In this document: in pieces, positions 8,605-21,639 of the stretch | How positions within the stretch are numbered: position 1 is the first letter of the stretch | Layout of the letters: every line of letters begins with the position of its first letter | NCBI RefSeq assembly: GCF_016615815.1 | Contig: NZ_CP067112.1 | Location: 310,001-374,000, forward strand | Length of the DNA: 64,000 nucleotides | Direction of reading: 5' to 3' | Origin: Luteimonas sp. MC1572 | GTDB taxonomy: Bacteria; Pseudomonadota; Gammaproteobacteria; Xanthomonadales; Xanthomonadaceae | Made by a program: the position numbers and the translations under genes | The notes under the pieces: model-generated | Database searches by the model: none | Seen by the model: the letters and a program-made list of their open reading frames with translations, nothing else | What the model was told of the DNA's origin: nothing

Positions 8605-9297
8605 CTACCCCGCGACGATCAGCCAGTTGTTGAAGGGCGTGTTGCCGTAGAGCGGGCGGAAGTCGACGTGCAGGCCGGCGGCGGAGAGCTGGGATTGCAG
8701 GCCCTCGCGCGTCGGGTAGCACTTCGGGGTTTCCTGCATCCAGCCGAACAGGTGCGCCAGGCGATCGGTGACGCGGGTGGTGCGGCCGCGGCGGCTGTCG
8801 TCGCCCAGGCCGCTGCGGATCACCAGCTTCGAGCCGGGCGTGAGCATGGCGATCGCGTCGGCGAGCAGCGCGCGCTGCGCGTCGGCATCGAGGTACTGCA
8901 GCACGTCGAGGATCGCGACGCTGCCGGCGTGCGGCGGCCAGCCCTGGGCGAGGTCGACGACCGCGAAGCGCGCGTCGTGTTCGAAGCCGCACTGGGCCGC
9001 GATACGCGTTCCGCGGCGGATCTTGTCGGCGTCGATGTCGACGCCGTGGTACGGCATGGCCTGGCCGTCGAGGCGCAGCGCGTGCAGCAGCAGGCCCAGC
9101 CCGCAGCCCAGGTCGAGGACCGGCGCGGTGGTGCCGCGCAGCGCGTCGAGCACGCCCGGGTAGAGCGGGTCGCTGCGCAGCTTGGACAGCGTGTAGAAAT
9201 AGTCGTAGCGGTTGCCGAGCACGTGCGCGGGCAGGAACGCGCGGGCGATGGCGCGGGCTTCGTGGGGCGGGAACGGGGCGGTGGCGGAGCGGGTCAT
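8605..9297 (-). CDS. class I SAM-dependent methyltransferase
   Basis: A 230-residue protein with the Rossmann SAM-binding motif I LDLGCGLGLLLHAL near residues 64-77, an acidic HGVDID at the end of strand 2 and VVDLAQGW / AILDVLQYLD for the later motifs. The C-terminal segment (LFGWMQETPKCYPTREGL) is characteristic of small-molecule methyltransferases found next to SGNH or lipid genes, but the substrate cannot be assigned. Its start overlaps the SGNH stop by four bases (ATGA). It converges on the second hairpin-repeat cluster. Confidence 0.85.
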   Translation of the reverse strand: MTRSATAPFPPHEARAIARAFLPAHVLGNRYDYFYTLSKLRSDPLYPGVLDALRGTTAPVLDLGCGLGLLLHALRLDGQAMPYHGVDIDADKIRRGTRIAAQCGFEHDARFAVVDLAQGWPPHAGSVAILDVLQYLDADAQRALLADAIAMLTPGSKLVIRSGLGDDSRRGRTTRVTDRLAHLFGWMQETPKCYPTREGLQSQLSAAGLHVDFRPLYGNTPFNNWLIVAG

Positions 9298-9923
9298 GGC
9301 GTCCTTGCGTGGCGCTGCAGCAACAGGTGGCGGGCGGCCGGCAGGGCCAGGTGCATCCATTCGGCATGCATGGCGGCGGCGGGGTGCAGGCCGTCGTCGG
9401 CCAGCATGTCCGGTTCGGCGCCGCGTTCGCGGCTGACGGCGGTGATGTCGACGAAGGCGACGCCGCGTGCGTCGCAGGTGGCGCGCGCGGTGGCGTTGTA
9501 GAGATCCAGCTCGCGGACGATCTGCGCCAGGTCGCGGCCGCTTGCCGCAGCGAACGGGGTCACGCCCCAGTCGGGGATGGACAGCACGAGCACGTGGTCG
9601 GCGCGGCCGTCGGCAAAGGCGATGGTGCGTTCGAGCAGCGCGCTGAAACCGGTGCGGTAATCGGTGACATCGCGGCCGCGGTACTGGTCGTTGACGCCGA
9701 TCAGCAGGCTGGCGAACCCGAACCGGCCCTGCGGCTCGGCGGCATCGATGGCGGCCGCCAGCTCGTCGGTGGTCCAGCCGGTGGCGGCGATGGTGAGCGG
9801 GTCGTCGAGCGCGATGCCCTCCGCGCGCAGCGCATGCGCCAGGCGGTGCGTCCAGCGTTCCGCCGGCGCGACCCCTTCGCCGATCGTGTACGAGTCGCCG
9901 AGCGCGAGGTAGCGGAGCGCCAC
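9294..9923 (-). CDS. SGNH/GDSL hydrolase
   Basis: A 209-residue soluble protein with all four SGNH blocks: GDSYT at residues 9-13 (catalytic Ser), the glycine block ATGWTTDEL, GVNDQYRG (Asn) and DGLHP near the C-terminus (Asp and His). No signal peptide, so it is cytoplasmic. Family members are lipases, esterases or thioesterases. It is the middle gene of a three-gene minus-strand run (transaminase, hydrolase, methyltransferase) with a seven-base gap to the transaminase. Confidence 0.88.
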   Translation of the reverse strand: MALRYLALGDSYTIGEGVAPAERWTHRLAHALRAEGIALDDPLTIAATGWTTDELAAAIDAAEPQGRFGFASLLIGVNDQYRGRDVTDYRTGFSALLERTIAFADGRADHVLVLSIPDWGVTPFAAASGRDLAQIVRELDLYNATARATCDARGVAFVDITAVSRERGAEPDMLADDGLHPAAAMHAEWMHLALPAARHLLLQRHARTP

Positions 9924-9930
9924 GCGGGGG

Positions 9931-11202
9931 TCAGGCCGTCGCCGCGCGCGCGGCGCTCGTGATCAGCACCACCTTGGCGGCGGCTTCGGCGCGGCGGTCG
10001 AGCACGCGTTCGATGCGCCGGAACACCTCGCGCAGCTGGTCCGGCTCGGGCAGCAGCGTGACGCGGAAATGGTTGCGGTAGGGCACGTTGAAGCTGGAGC
10101 CCGGCACCACCAGCACGTGCTCGGTCTCCATCAGCTCGAGCGCGAAGTCGTGGTCGTCGAATCCCTGCGCGGCGGCACCTTCAACGCCGGGGAACGCGTA
10201 CAGCGCGCCGGCCGGCGCGTGCAGCTTGAGGTGCGCGCTGGCGGCGCAGCTTTCGATCACCGCGCGGCGCGCTTCGTACAGGCGCCCGCCGGGCGCGCAA
10301 AGCGGGCCAATGGTGTCGAGCCCCGACAGCGCCGCCGGCACCGCGAACTGCCCCGGCACGTTGGCGCACAGGCGCAGCGCGCCGAGGAGGTCCATGGCAT
10401 GCCGGTAGTCGCGGGTGGCGGCCTCGTCGCCGGACAGCATCGCCCAGCCCACGCGCCAGCCGCAGGCGCGGTGCACCTTCGACAGGCCGCCGAACGACAG
10501 GCAGGGCACGTCGCCGGCCAGCGGCGCCAGCGGTTCGAACGTGGCGCCGTCGTACAGGATGCCGTCGTAGATCTCGTCGGCCATCAGCAGCAGGCCGTGC
10601 CGCGCGGCGATGTCGACGATCCGCTCGAGCAGCGCGCGCGGGTAGGTCGCGCCGGTCGGGTTGTTGGGGTTGATCAGCACGATGGCACGGGTGCGCGACG
10701 ACACCAGTGCCTCGAGTTCATCCGGATCCGGCAGGAACGCGTTGCTCTCCTTGCAGCGGTAGTACACCGGGCGGCCATCGTTGAGGATCGTGGCCGCCGA
10801 CCACAGCGGGTAGTCGGGCGACGGCAGCAGCACCTCGTCGCCGGGGTTGAGCAGTGCGCGCAGGGCGATGTCGATCAGCTCGCTGACGCCGTTGCCGATG
10901 AACACGTTGTTGGCCGAGGCGCCGGGCGTGCCGCGCGCGGCGTGCTGGGCGGCGACCGCTTCGCGCGCGGCGGGCAGGCCCTGCTGGTGCGTGTACGGGT
11001 CGGTGCCGGCGATGTGGTCGGCGATCGCGCGCTGCAGGTGCTCGGGCGCACGGAATCCGAACGCGCCCGGGTTGCCGATGTTGAGCTTGATCAGGGTGTG
11101 CCCCTGCGCCTCGAGGTCGCGGGCGCGGCGGGCGAGTTCGCCGCGGATCTCGTAGCGGACTTCGGACAGGCGCTCGCGCGTCTTCAGGCGGGGCTCGGAC
11201 AT
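9931..11202 (-). CDS. alaA: alanine/glutamate-pyruvate aminotransferase (AlaA type, class I PLP)
   Basis: A 423-residue fold-type I aminotransferase. Visible markers are the N-terminal LNIGNPGAFGF and DPYTHQQGLPAAREA, the PLP-contacting NPNNPTGATY (Asn), DEIYDGILY (Asp and Tyr), the lysine-bearing SFGGLSKVHRACGWR (Schiff-base Lys) and the C-terminal NHFRVTLLP arginine that binds the carboxylate. It closely matches E. coli AlaA (YfbQ), which makes alanine from pyruvate and glutamate. It reads away from rsgA across a 90-bp divergent gap. Confidence 0.93.
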   Translation of the reverse strand: MSEPRLKTRERLSEVRYEIRGELARRARDLEAQGHTLIKLNIGNPGAFGFRAPEHLQRAIADHIAGTDPYTHQQGLPAAREAVAAQHAARGTPGASANNVFIGNGVSELIDIALRALLNPGDEVLLPSPDYPLWSAATILNDGRPVYYRCKESNAFLPDPDELEALVSSRTRAIVLINPNNPTGATYPRALLERIVDIAARHGLLLMADEIYDGILYDGATFEPLAPLAGDVPCLSFGGLSKVHRACGWRVGWAMLSGDEAATRDYRHAMDLLGALRLCANVPGQFAVPAALSGLDTIGPLCAPGGRLYEARRAVIESCAASAHLKLHAPAGALYAFPGVEGAAAQGFDDHDFALELMETEHVLVVPGSSFNVPYRNHFRVTLLPEPDQLREVFRRIERVLDRRAEAAAKVVLITSAARAATA

Positions 11203-11280
11203 CGGTGCGGGGCGTGCGGCGGGGGGCCGCAAAGCCTAGCGGAAATGCCGCCCGGCCGCCGGGCCGGGGCGGCAGGGGGA

Positions 11281-11286
11281 TAGAAT
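11281..11286 (+). promoter_or_regulatory. TAGAAT -10-like box upstream of rsgA
   Basis: A TAGAAT hexamer lies six bases before the ATG at 11293, so a transcript starting at the usual distance would begin at or next to that ATG (leaderless). No good -35 hexamer is visible. The same TAGAAT precedes maeB, aceE, rsmC, glmU and the CoA transferase. Confidence 0.5.
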
Positions 11287-11292
11287 CCGCGC

Positions 11293-11319
11293 ATGTCGAA
11301 CACCGCCGCCCGCGTTTGA
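11293..11319 (+). CDS. eight-codon leader ORF overlapping the rsgA start, or frameshifted rsgA N-terminus
   Basis: ATG at 11293 opens eight codons (MSNTAARV) ending in TGA at 11317-11319. That stop overlaps the TTG at 11316 which begins the rsgA frame (TTGA). Two readings fit. It may be a real leaderless mini-ORF that hands ribosomes to rsgA. Or a T is missing from the run at 11315-11317: one extra T would join it to rsgA as MSNTAARVLSPEIL, which looks like a natural RsgA N-terminus. Confidence 0.4.
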   Translation: MSNTAARV

Positions 11320-12368
11320 GTCCCGAGATCCTCGCCCTGCGCGCGATCGGCTGGCCGTACGAGGGCCTGCCGGCCACGGGCGGCTGGGCAGCGCTGATGG
11401 CCGCGCACCCCGCCGCGCAGCCGGTGCGCGTGGTCGAGCAGCACCGCACCAAATACGTGGTTGCCGTAGGTCCCGGCGAGGGTTTCGGCGTGGAGTCGTT
11501 GCCCGAATGGCAGCGCCCGAAGTGTCCGCCGGAGCAGCGCGCCGCGGTCGGCGACTGGCTGCTGGTCGAGGGCCGCCAGGTCGTCGCCCTGTTGTTGCCG
11601 CGGCGCAGCGTGGTCAAGCGCGCGGCCGCCGGCGAGCACTACAAGCAGCAGATCATCGCGACCAACATCGACACCGCGTTCGTGGTCTGCGGCCTGGATG
11701 GTGATTTCAACCCGCGCCGCATCGAGCGCTACCTGCTGCTGGTGCAGGGCGGCGGCGTGGAGCCGGTGCTGGTGCTCACCAAGGCCGACCAACCGGGCGT
11801 CGATGTCGATGGCGCGCTGGCCGAGCTGGAAGACAGCATCCGCGCCGGCCTGGCGGTGGTGGTGGTCAACGCGCGCGACCCCGCCAGTGTCGCGGCGCTG
11901 GCGCCGTGGCTCGGCCCGGGCCGCACCGTGGTGTTGGTGGGCAGTTCCGGCGCGGGCAAGTCCACGCTGACCAATTCGCTGGTCGGCCACGAGCGCATGC
12001 GCACGGGCGCTGTGCGCGAGAACGACGCCCGTGGCCGCCACACCACCACCCACCGCGCGCTGGTGCCGCTGGCTTCCGGCGCCTGCCTGATCGATACCCC
12101 GGGCATGCGCGAGCTCAAGCCCACCGGCGAGGAGGACATCGCCGAGGGCGGGTTCGCCGAAGTCGAGGCGCTGGCCGGCGCGTGCCGTTTCCGCGACTGC
12201 AAGCATGATCGCGAGCCTGGCTGTGCGGTGCGCGCGGCGATCGACGCCGGAACCCTGGACCGCGCGCGCTTCGCCCACTATCTGAAGCTGCGCGACGAAG
12301 TCGCCGGTGCCGCCAGCGTGCTCGCCAGCCGCCTGGCGCAGGCGCAGGCGAAGCCGGGCCGTCGCTGA
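11316..12368 (+). CDS. rsgA: ribosome small subunit-dependent GTPase A
   Basis: A circularly permuted GTPase that releases late factors from the 30S subunit. The N-terminal OB-fold is followed by G4 (LTKAD), G1/P-loop GSSGAGKST, G2 region GRHTTTH and G3 DTPGMRE, in the permuted order typical of RsgA. A C-terminal zinc site CRFRDCKHDREPGC completes the family layout. With the TTG at 11316 as start it has 350 residues. There is no in-frame ATG near the expected N-terminus (see the leader entry), so the true start may lie at 11293 if a base has been lost. Confidence 0.93.
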   Translation: MSPEILALRAIGWPYEGLPATGGWAALMAAHPAAQPVRVVEQHRTKYVVAVGPGEGFGVESLPEWQRPKCPPEQRAAVGDWLLVEGRQVVALLLPRRSVVKRAAAGEHYKQQIIATNIDTAFVVCGLDGDFNPRRIERYLLLVQGGGVEPVLVLTKADQPGVDVDGALAELEDSIRAGLAVVVVNARDPASVAALAPWLGPGRTVVLVGSSGAGKSTLTNSLVGHERMRTGAVRENDARGRHTTTHRALVPLASGACLIDTPGMRELKPTGEEDIAEGGFAEVEALAGACRFRDCKHDREPGCAVRAAIDAGTLDRARFAHYLKLRDEVAGAASVLASRLAQAQAKPGRR

Positions 12369-12406
12369 GCGCGCGCCGGCGCGCGCCACGGGGAGAGTTC
12401 GCCGCC

Positions 12407-13657
12407 ATGCACGCCAACGCCGACATCGCCCACCACGCCGCGCTCGATGCGCGCATGGTGCAGGCCGCGCGCGACATCCGCCTGCTGACCCTGGCGAGCT
12501 GGCCGGCATCGGTGCAGCACGCATTCCTCGCGCGCTGGGCCACCGGCGATGCGCGCCCGCCGCAGTACGCCTATCCGCGCCATGATTTCGGCGATACGCG
12601 CCGCGAGCTGGCGGCCATCGCCGCGGCCGCGGATCCGCAGCACCCGCTGGGCGCCTACCTGGTGGATTCCGCGCGCAGCTGGGGCATTGCCGCGGAGCTC
12701 CTCGAGTCGCTCGGCACCGCCGCCGCGGGTACGCACTCGGAGCGCCTGTTCGGTCGCCCGGACGCGCCGTTGCCCGGCAACGGGCCGACCACGCGCGACG
12801 CCGCGCGGCACTTCATCGCGATCGCGGACGAACTCGACCGCGAGCTGCTCGCGCCCGAGGAGCAGGTGCAGGTCTCGGCCACCGCGCTGCAGCTGCAGCT
12901 GCAGGCCGACCTCGACGATTTCTTCGACGCGCGCGTGGTCGAGGTGGTGCTCGACCCCGACCTGGTCGCCAAGGCCGCCGCCGGCGCCACGCGCATCCGC
13001 CTGCGCAGCGGCGCGTCCTTCAGCGACTATGACCGCGGCCAGTTGCTGCAGCACGAGGCCTTCGTGCATTCACTGAGCGCGCTCAACGGCCGCCGCCAGG
13101 CGCTGTTGGGAAGCCTGGCGCTGTCTTCGCCGCGCAGCACCGAAACCCAGGAAGGCCTGGCCACGTTTGCCGAGCTGGCCACCGGCAGCATCGACATCGA
13201 GCGGATGAAGCGCGTGTCGCTGCGCACCGAGGCGATCGCGATGGCGCTCGAGGGCGCGGATTTCATCGACGTGTTCCGCTACTTCCTGGATGCCGGGCAG
13301 GGCGAGGTGGACAGCTTCTCGTCGGCGCAGCGCGTGTTCCGCGGCGTGCCGACCTGCGGCGGCGCGGCGTTCACCAAGGACAGCGTGTACCTGCGCGGCC
13401 TGGTCGGCGTGCACACGTTCTTCCGCCAGGCGCTGGCAGGCGGGCGGCTGCGCCTGTGCAGGCTGCTGTTCGCCGGCAAGATGACGCTCGATGACGTGGT
13501 GGCGTTCGAGCCGCTGTTCGACGACGGCACGCTGTCGCCGCCGCACTGGCTGCCGCGCTGGGTGTCGCGCGCGAACGGGCTGGCGGGGACGCTGGCGTTC
13601 TCGGTGTTCGCCAACCGGATCCGCCTCGACAAGGTGGGCACCGGCGTGCACGACTGA
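12407..13657 (+). CDS. DUF1704 / QEGLA-motif metallopeptidase-like protein
   Basis: A 416-residue protein of the DUF1704 family, often annotated as 'flavohemoglobin expression-modulating QEGLA motif protein'. It carries HEAFVH at residues 216-221, an HExxxH zinc motif, and QEGLA with E249 as the likely third ligand. This arrangement is known from the related eukaryotic MATCAP tyrosine/tubulin carboxypeptidases; that the bacterial protein is also a carboxypeptidase is inference. A strong ribosome-binding site (GGGGAGAG) precedes the ATG. The 38-bp gap to rsgA contains a perfect 18-bp GC palindrome (12369-12386). No signal peptide. Confidence 0.85.
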   Translation: MHANADIAHHAALDARMVQAARDIRLLTLASWPASVQHAFLARWATGDARPPQYAYPRHDFGDTRRELAAIAAAADPQHPLGAYLVDSARSWGIAAELLESLGTAAAGTHSERLFGRPDAPLPGNGPTTRDAARHFIAIADELDRELLAPEEQVQVSATALQLQLQADLDDFFDARVVEVVLDPDLVAKAAAGATRIRLRSGASFSDYDRGQLLQHEAFVHSLSALNGRRQALLGSLALSSPRSTETQEGLATFAELATGSIDIERMKRVSLRTEAIAMALEGADFIDVFRYFLDAGQGEVDSFSSAQRVFRGVPTCGGAAFTKDSVYLRGLVGVHTFFRQALAGGRLRLCRLLFAGKMTLDDVVAFEPLFDDGTLSPPHWLPRWVSRANGLAGTLAFSVFANRIRLDKVGTGVHD

Positions 13658-13713
13658 GGCGCGGCGTGCTGCAACGTTCCGGTCAGCGGTCCGACGCCCC
13701 GGGCCGGACGGGC

Positions 13714-13719
13714 TAGAAT
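13714..13719 (+). promoter_or_regulatory. TAGAAT -10-like box upstream of maeB
   Basis: TAGAAT lies 28 bases before the maeB ATG, within CTAGAATC. No convincing -35 hexamer. The spacing matches that seen before rsmC and glmU. Confidence 0.5.
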
Positions 13720-13747
13720 CGATGTCCCGCCCGCCGACTGTGAACCG

Positions 13748-16078
<2,331 letters not shown>

Positions 16079-16081
<3 letters not shown>

Positions 16082-16096
16082 CCGCCGCGGCGGTCA
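16079..16096. terminator. 18-bp perfect palindrome joining two convergent stop codons
   Basis: TGACCGCCGCGGCGGTCA is a perfect inverted repeat whose first three bases are the maeB stop and whose last three are the stop of the minus-strand regulator. The two coding regions are separated only by this element, a possible bidirectional 3' hairpin. There is no U-tract on either side, so intrinsic termination is uncertain. Confidence 0.5.
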
Positions 16097-16450
16097 GTTC
16101 GGGAGCAGCTGGCGCACCAGCGCCGGCAGGCGCGCCAGGTCGTCCTTGAGCAGGACGCCATCGGCGACCGGGAGCGTCTCGTCGCCGGCCAGCGCGCCGG
16201 TCATGAACACGAAGCGCGCGCCCGGCGCATGCGCCAGCACCAGCGCGTGCGCCTCGCGGCCCGAATAGCCGGGCAGGTTCACGTCGCAGACCACCAGGTG
16301 TGGATCGAACCCCGCCAGCGCCTCGCGCAGGGCGTCTTCGCGGTACAGGCGGCGGCACTCCACCTGGATGCCGGCCTCGCGCAGCGCCAGCTCGGTGAGC
16401 TCGGCGTCGTCATTGCTGTCGTCGACGATCAGTACGCGGATGGCGGCCAT
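16094..16450 (-). CDS. single-domain response regulator
   Basis: A 118-residue receiver domain with no output domain. Phosphoacceptor D56 (VVCDVNLPGYSG), the acidic pair near residues 10-11 (IVDDSN), a threonine in FMTGAL and the lysine in GVLLKDDL are all present. It is the last gene of a kinase-regulator-regulator operon, five bases after the Rcp1-like regulator. A receiver-only protein in this position may act on a partner protein or serve as a phosphate relay or sink. Confidence 0.9.
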   Translation of the reverse strand: MAAIRVLIVDDSNDDAELTELALREAGIQVECRRLYREDALREALAGFDPHLVVCDVNLPGYSGREAHALVLAHAPGARFVFMTGALAGDETLPVADGVLLKDDLARLPALVRQLLPN

Positions 16451-16455
16451 GGCGG

Positions 16456-16896
16456 TCAAGGGTCGCTGGGCGCCTCGTTGAGGACCGCCCAGAAGCGGCC
16501 AAGCGTCTTCACCGCCTCGAAGAACTGGTCCACGTCGACCGGCTTGACCACGTAGGCGTTGACGCCGAGGTCCCAGCTGCGCGCCAGGTCGTTCTCTTCG
16601 CGCGACGACGACAGGATGACCACCGGCAGGCGCTTGAGCGTCTCGTGCTCGCGCAGCTGGTTGAGCACCTCCAGGCCGTCCATGCGCGGCATCTTGATGT
16701 CGAGCAGCAGCACCGCCGGGTCGCCTTCCGGGCGGTTGGCGAACTTGCCGCGGCGGAACAGGTAGTCCAGCGCCTCCACGCCGTCCTCGACGTGCACGAT
16801 GGGGTTGACGAGGTGCGCATCGCGCAGCGCGTCGATGGCCATCTCGGCATCGTGCGGACTGTCTTCGGCAAGGAGGATGGTGCGGATCGCGGTCAT
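16456..16896 (-). CDS. Rcp1-like single-domain response regulator
   Basis: A 146-residue receiver of the Rcp1 type, recognisable by the extended insertion DYLFRRGKFANRPEGDP before the phosphoacceptor strand. D66 lies in LLLDIKMPRMDG, the acidic residues in LLAEDSPHD and the lysine in VVKPVD. Rcp1-type regulators usually pair with phytochrome-like or PAS-containing histidine kinases that use the HisKA motif seen in the adjacent gene. Its ATG overlaps the kinase stop (ATGA), so the two are translationally coupled. Confidence 0.93.
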   Translation of the reverse strand: MTAIRTILLAEDSPHDAEMAIDALRDAHLVNPIVHVEDGVEALDYLFRRGKFANRPEGDPAVLLLDIKMPRMDGLEVLNQLREHETLKRLPVVILSSSREENDLARSWDLGVNAYVVKPVDVDQFFEAVKTLGRFWAVLNEAPSDP

Positions 16897-18692
16897 GTGT
16901 TGCTGGCTCCTTGGCGGGCGTCGGGGTTGGCAGGCAGGGTGAAGTGGAAGGTGGCGCCTTCGCCGGGCGCGGATTCCGCCCAGACCTGGCCATTGTGCCG
17001 GGTCACGACCCGCTTGACGCTGGCGAGGCCGATGCCGGTGCCGCTGAACTCGCTGGCGGCGTGCAGGCGCTGGAAGACGCCGAACAGCTTGCCGGCATAG
17101 GCCATGTCGAAGCCGGCGCCGTTGTCGCGCACCGAGAAATGGTGCAGGCCTTCGTCGCCGAGGCGGTGGTCGACGTCGATCACCGCCGGCTCGCTGCCCA
17201 CGCTGTACTTGACCGCGTTGCCCAGCAGGTTGGTCCACAGCTGGCGCAGCATGTTGTCGTCGCCGATCACGATCGGCATGTGCGCGATGCGCCACTGCAC
17301 GTGGTGGCCGGGGTTGTCGATGCCGTTGTTGGCATCGAGCATCGCGCGGGTCTCCTCGACCATCGACTGCATGTCGACCGTCTGCAGCCGCAGCGCGCTG
17401 CGCCCGAGCCGCGAGTAAACGAGCAAGTCGTCGATCAGCGCCGACATGCGCTTGGCCGAGCCGCCGATGACGTCGAGGTAATGGCGGCCCTTGTCGTCGA
17501 TGCCGTCGCCGAGGTGGCGCCCGAGCTTGTCGGCGAACCCGGCGATGTGGCGCAGCGGCGCGCGCAGGTCGTGCGACACCGAGTAGCTGAATGCCTCGAG
17601 CTCGCGGTTGACGTCGGACACCTGGTCCACCTTGCCCTCGAGCTGGCGGTTGAGCTCGCGGATGTGGCCTTCGCTGGCCTTCTGCGCGCTGATGTCGCTG
17701 GCCGTGACCAGCGCCACCACGTCGTCGCGGTCGGGCAGCTCCATGCTGCGCGCGTTGATCAGCATCACCCGCTCGACGCCGTCGACGGTGCGCTGGCGCC
17801 GCTCGAAGTCCCACAGCTCGCGTTGGCGCAGCAGCACGTCGCGCAGGCGTCGCAGCGTTTCCTCGTCGCGCCAGGCCTCGCCGGTCTCGCCCAGCGGCGT
17901 GCCGCGCACGTCGCCCTCGATTCCGAACAGCTCCGCGAACGCGGCGTTGTGCATCACCACGCGCAGTCCCGCGTCGACCAGCACGATCGGCTCGCGCACG
18001 GTGTCGAGGACCACGCTGGCCCTGGCGTCGGCGCGGCGCGACATCACTTCGGCGGCGGTGCGGCGGCTGGCGTCGCGGAGGGCCAGGGCCGCCAGGCCGA
18101 AGATCAGCAGCACCTGGGCGCCCAGCGACCCCCACGCCAGCACGCGGGCCTGGCGCTGGACGCGCGCGGCGACGGCGTTGCGTTCGGCGAGGATCTCGCG
18201 CTCGGTCTGGATCAGGGTGGAGATCGGCGCCTGCACGGGGAAGTTCTCGACCAGGCGCTCGATTTCACCCAGCCGCTCGGCGGGGGTCGCCGCCAGCACG
18301 CGATCGATCTGCACCAGCCGCTGCTCCAGGCTGGCGCGCAGCGCGCCCATGCGCACCTGCTGGCGGGGGTTGTCGCGGGTGAGCTCCTCCGCGTGGTCGA
18401 GCAGCGGGCCTACCTGGGACTCGCTGTAGGCGACCCGCTCGGCAAGGATCGGCGCTGTGGCGCCGGCGGCCTTCGCCAGGCCCGCGCCCTCGAGGTTGCG
18501 GATCGCCGCGGAGAGCATCTGCAGCGTGTTCTCCACCTCCAGCGTATGCACCACCATCGCCGCGGCCTCGGTCACGCGGCGGTCCGCCACCCGCTGCAGC
18601 AGGAAGGGCACGAGGACGATCAGGAGCACGGTCAGCGCCAGCAACGGCAGGCGCCAGCGCGCGTGTTCGCGTTGCTGCAGGGAGGCTGGCAT
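16893..18692 (-). CDS. CHASE3-PAS sensor histidine kinase
   Basis: A 599-residue membrane kinase. Transmembrane helix 1 is at about 15-35, a periplasmic helical CHASE3-type sensor at 36-183 and transmembrane helix 2 at 184-206. A PAS domain follows at about 225-335 (VREPIVLVDAGLRVVMHN), then a coiled stretch, HisKA with H374 (SYSVSHDLRAPLRHIAGF) and an HATPase with N box LLGNAVKYS, G1 DNGAGFD and G2 GTGIGL. The HisKA type is that of phytochrome-like kinases. First gene of a three-gene operon with two receiver-only regulators, transcribed away from aceE. The signal is unknown. The ribosome-binding site is weak. Confidence 0.93.
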   Translation of the reverse strand: MPASLQQREHARWRLPLLALTVLLIVLVPFLLQRVADRRVTEAAAMVVHTLEVENTLQMLSAAIRNLEGAGLAKAAGATAPILAERVAYSESQVGPLLDHAEELTRDNPRQQVRMGALRASLEQRLVQIDRVLAATPAERLGEIERLVENFPVQAPISTLIQTEREILAERNAVAARVQRQARVLAWGSLGAQVLLIFGLAALALRDASRRTAAEVMSRRADARASVVLDTVREPIVLVDAGLRVVMHNAAFAELFGIEGDVRGTPLGETGEAWRDEETLRRLRDVLLRQRELWDFERRQRTVDGVERVMLINARSMELPDRDDVVALVTASDISAQKASEGHIRELNRQLEGKVDQVSDVNRELEAFSYSVSHDLRAPLRHIAGFADKLGRHLGDGIDDKGRHYLDVIGGSAKRMSALIDDLLVYSRLGRSALRLQTVDMQSMVEETRAMLDANNGIDNPGHHVQWRIAHMPIVIGDDNMLRQLWTNLLGNAVKYSVGSEPAVIDVDHRLGDEGLHHFSVRDNGAGFDMAYAGKLFGVFQRLHAASEFSGTGIGLASVKRVVTRHNGQVWAESAPGEGATFHFTLPANPDARQGASNT

Positions 18693-18752
18693 GTCGCCGG
18701 ATGATGCTGGATGGCGGCGCGGCTGGCAAACCTGCGGCGGCGGGGGGGCTGG

Positions 18753-18758
18753 TAGAAT
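18753..18758 (+). promoter_or_regulatory. extended -10 box (TGG-TAGAAT) upstream of aceE
   Basis: TAGAAT is preceded by TGG, giving the TGN extension that can replace a -35 element. It lies 55 bases before the aceE ATG in the divergent gap between aceE and the histidine kinase. Confidence 0.55.
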
Positions 18759-18813
18759 CGGGGGCTATCGACCCACGAACCAGCACGGCCGATGCGCCGT
18801 GGCGGAGCACACA

Positions 18814-21504
<2,691 letters not shown>

Positions 21505-21561
21505 CGGCCCGCGCGGCCACCGCCGGCCGCGTGCTCCCGGGGCACGGACCGGTTCCAGAAA

Positions 21562-21591
21562 CAGGAAGGCGCGCCGAGGCGCGCCTTCCTG
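21562..21591 (+). terminator. intrinsic terminator after aceE
   Basis: A perfect 13-bp stem (CAGGAAGGCGCGC paired with GCGCGCCTTCCTG) with a four-base loop, followed by CTTTCC. It lies 58 bases after the aceE stop and may also serve the convergent collagen-like gene. Confidence 0.75.
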
Positions 21592-21639
21592 CTTTCCATG
21601 GGGCAGGGCGGGCGTCCTGCCCGCCCGCCCTGGTCCCGC

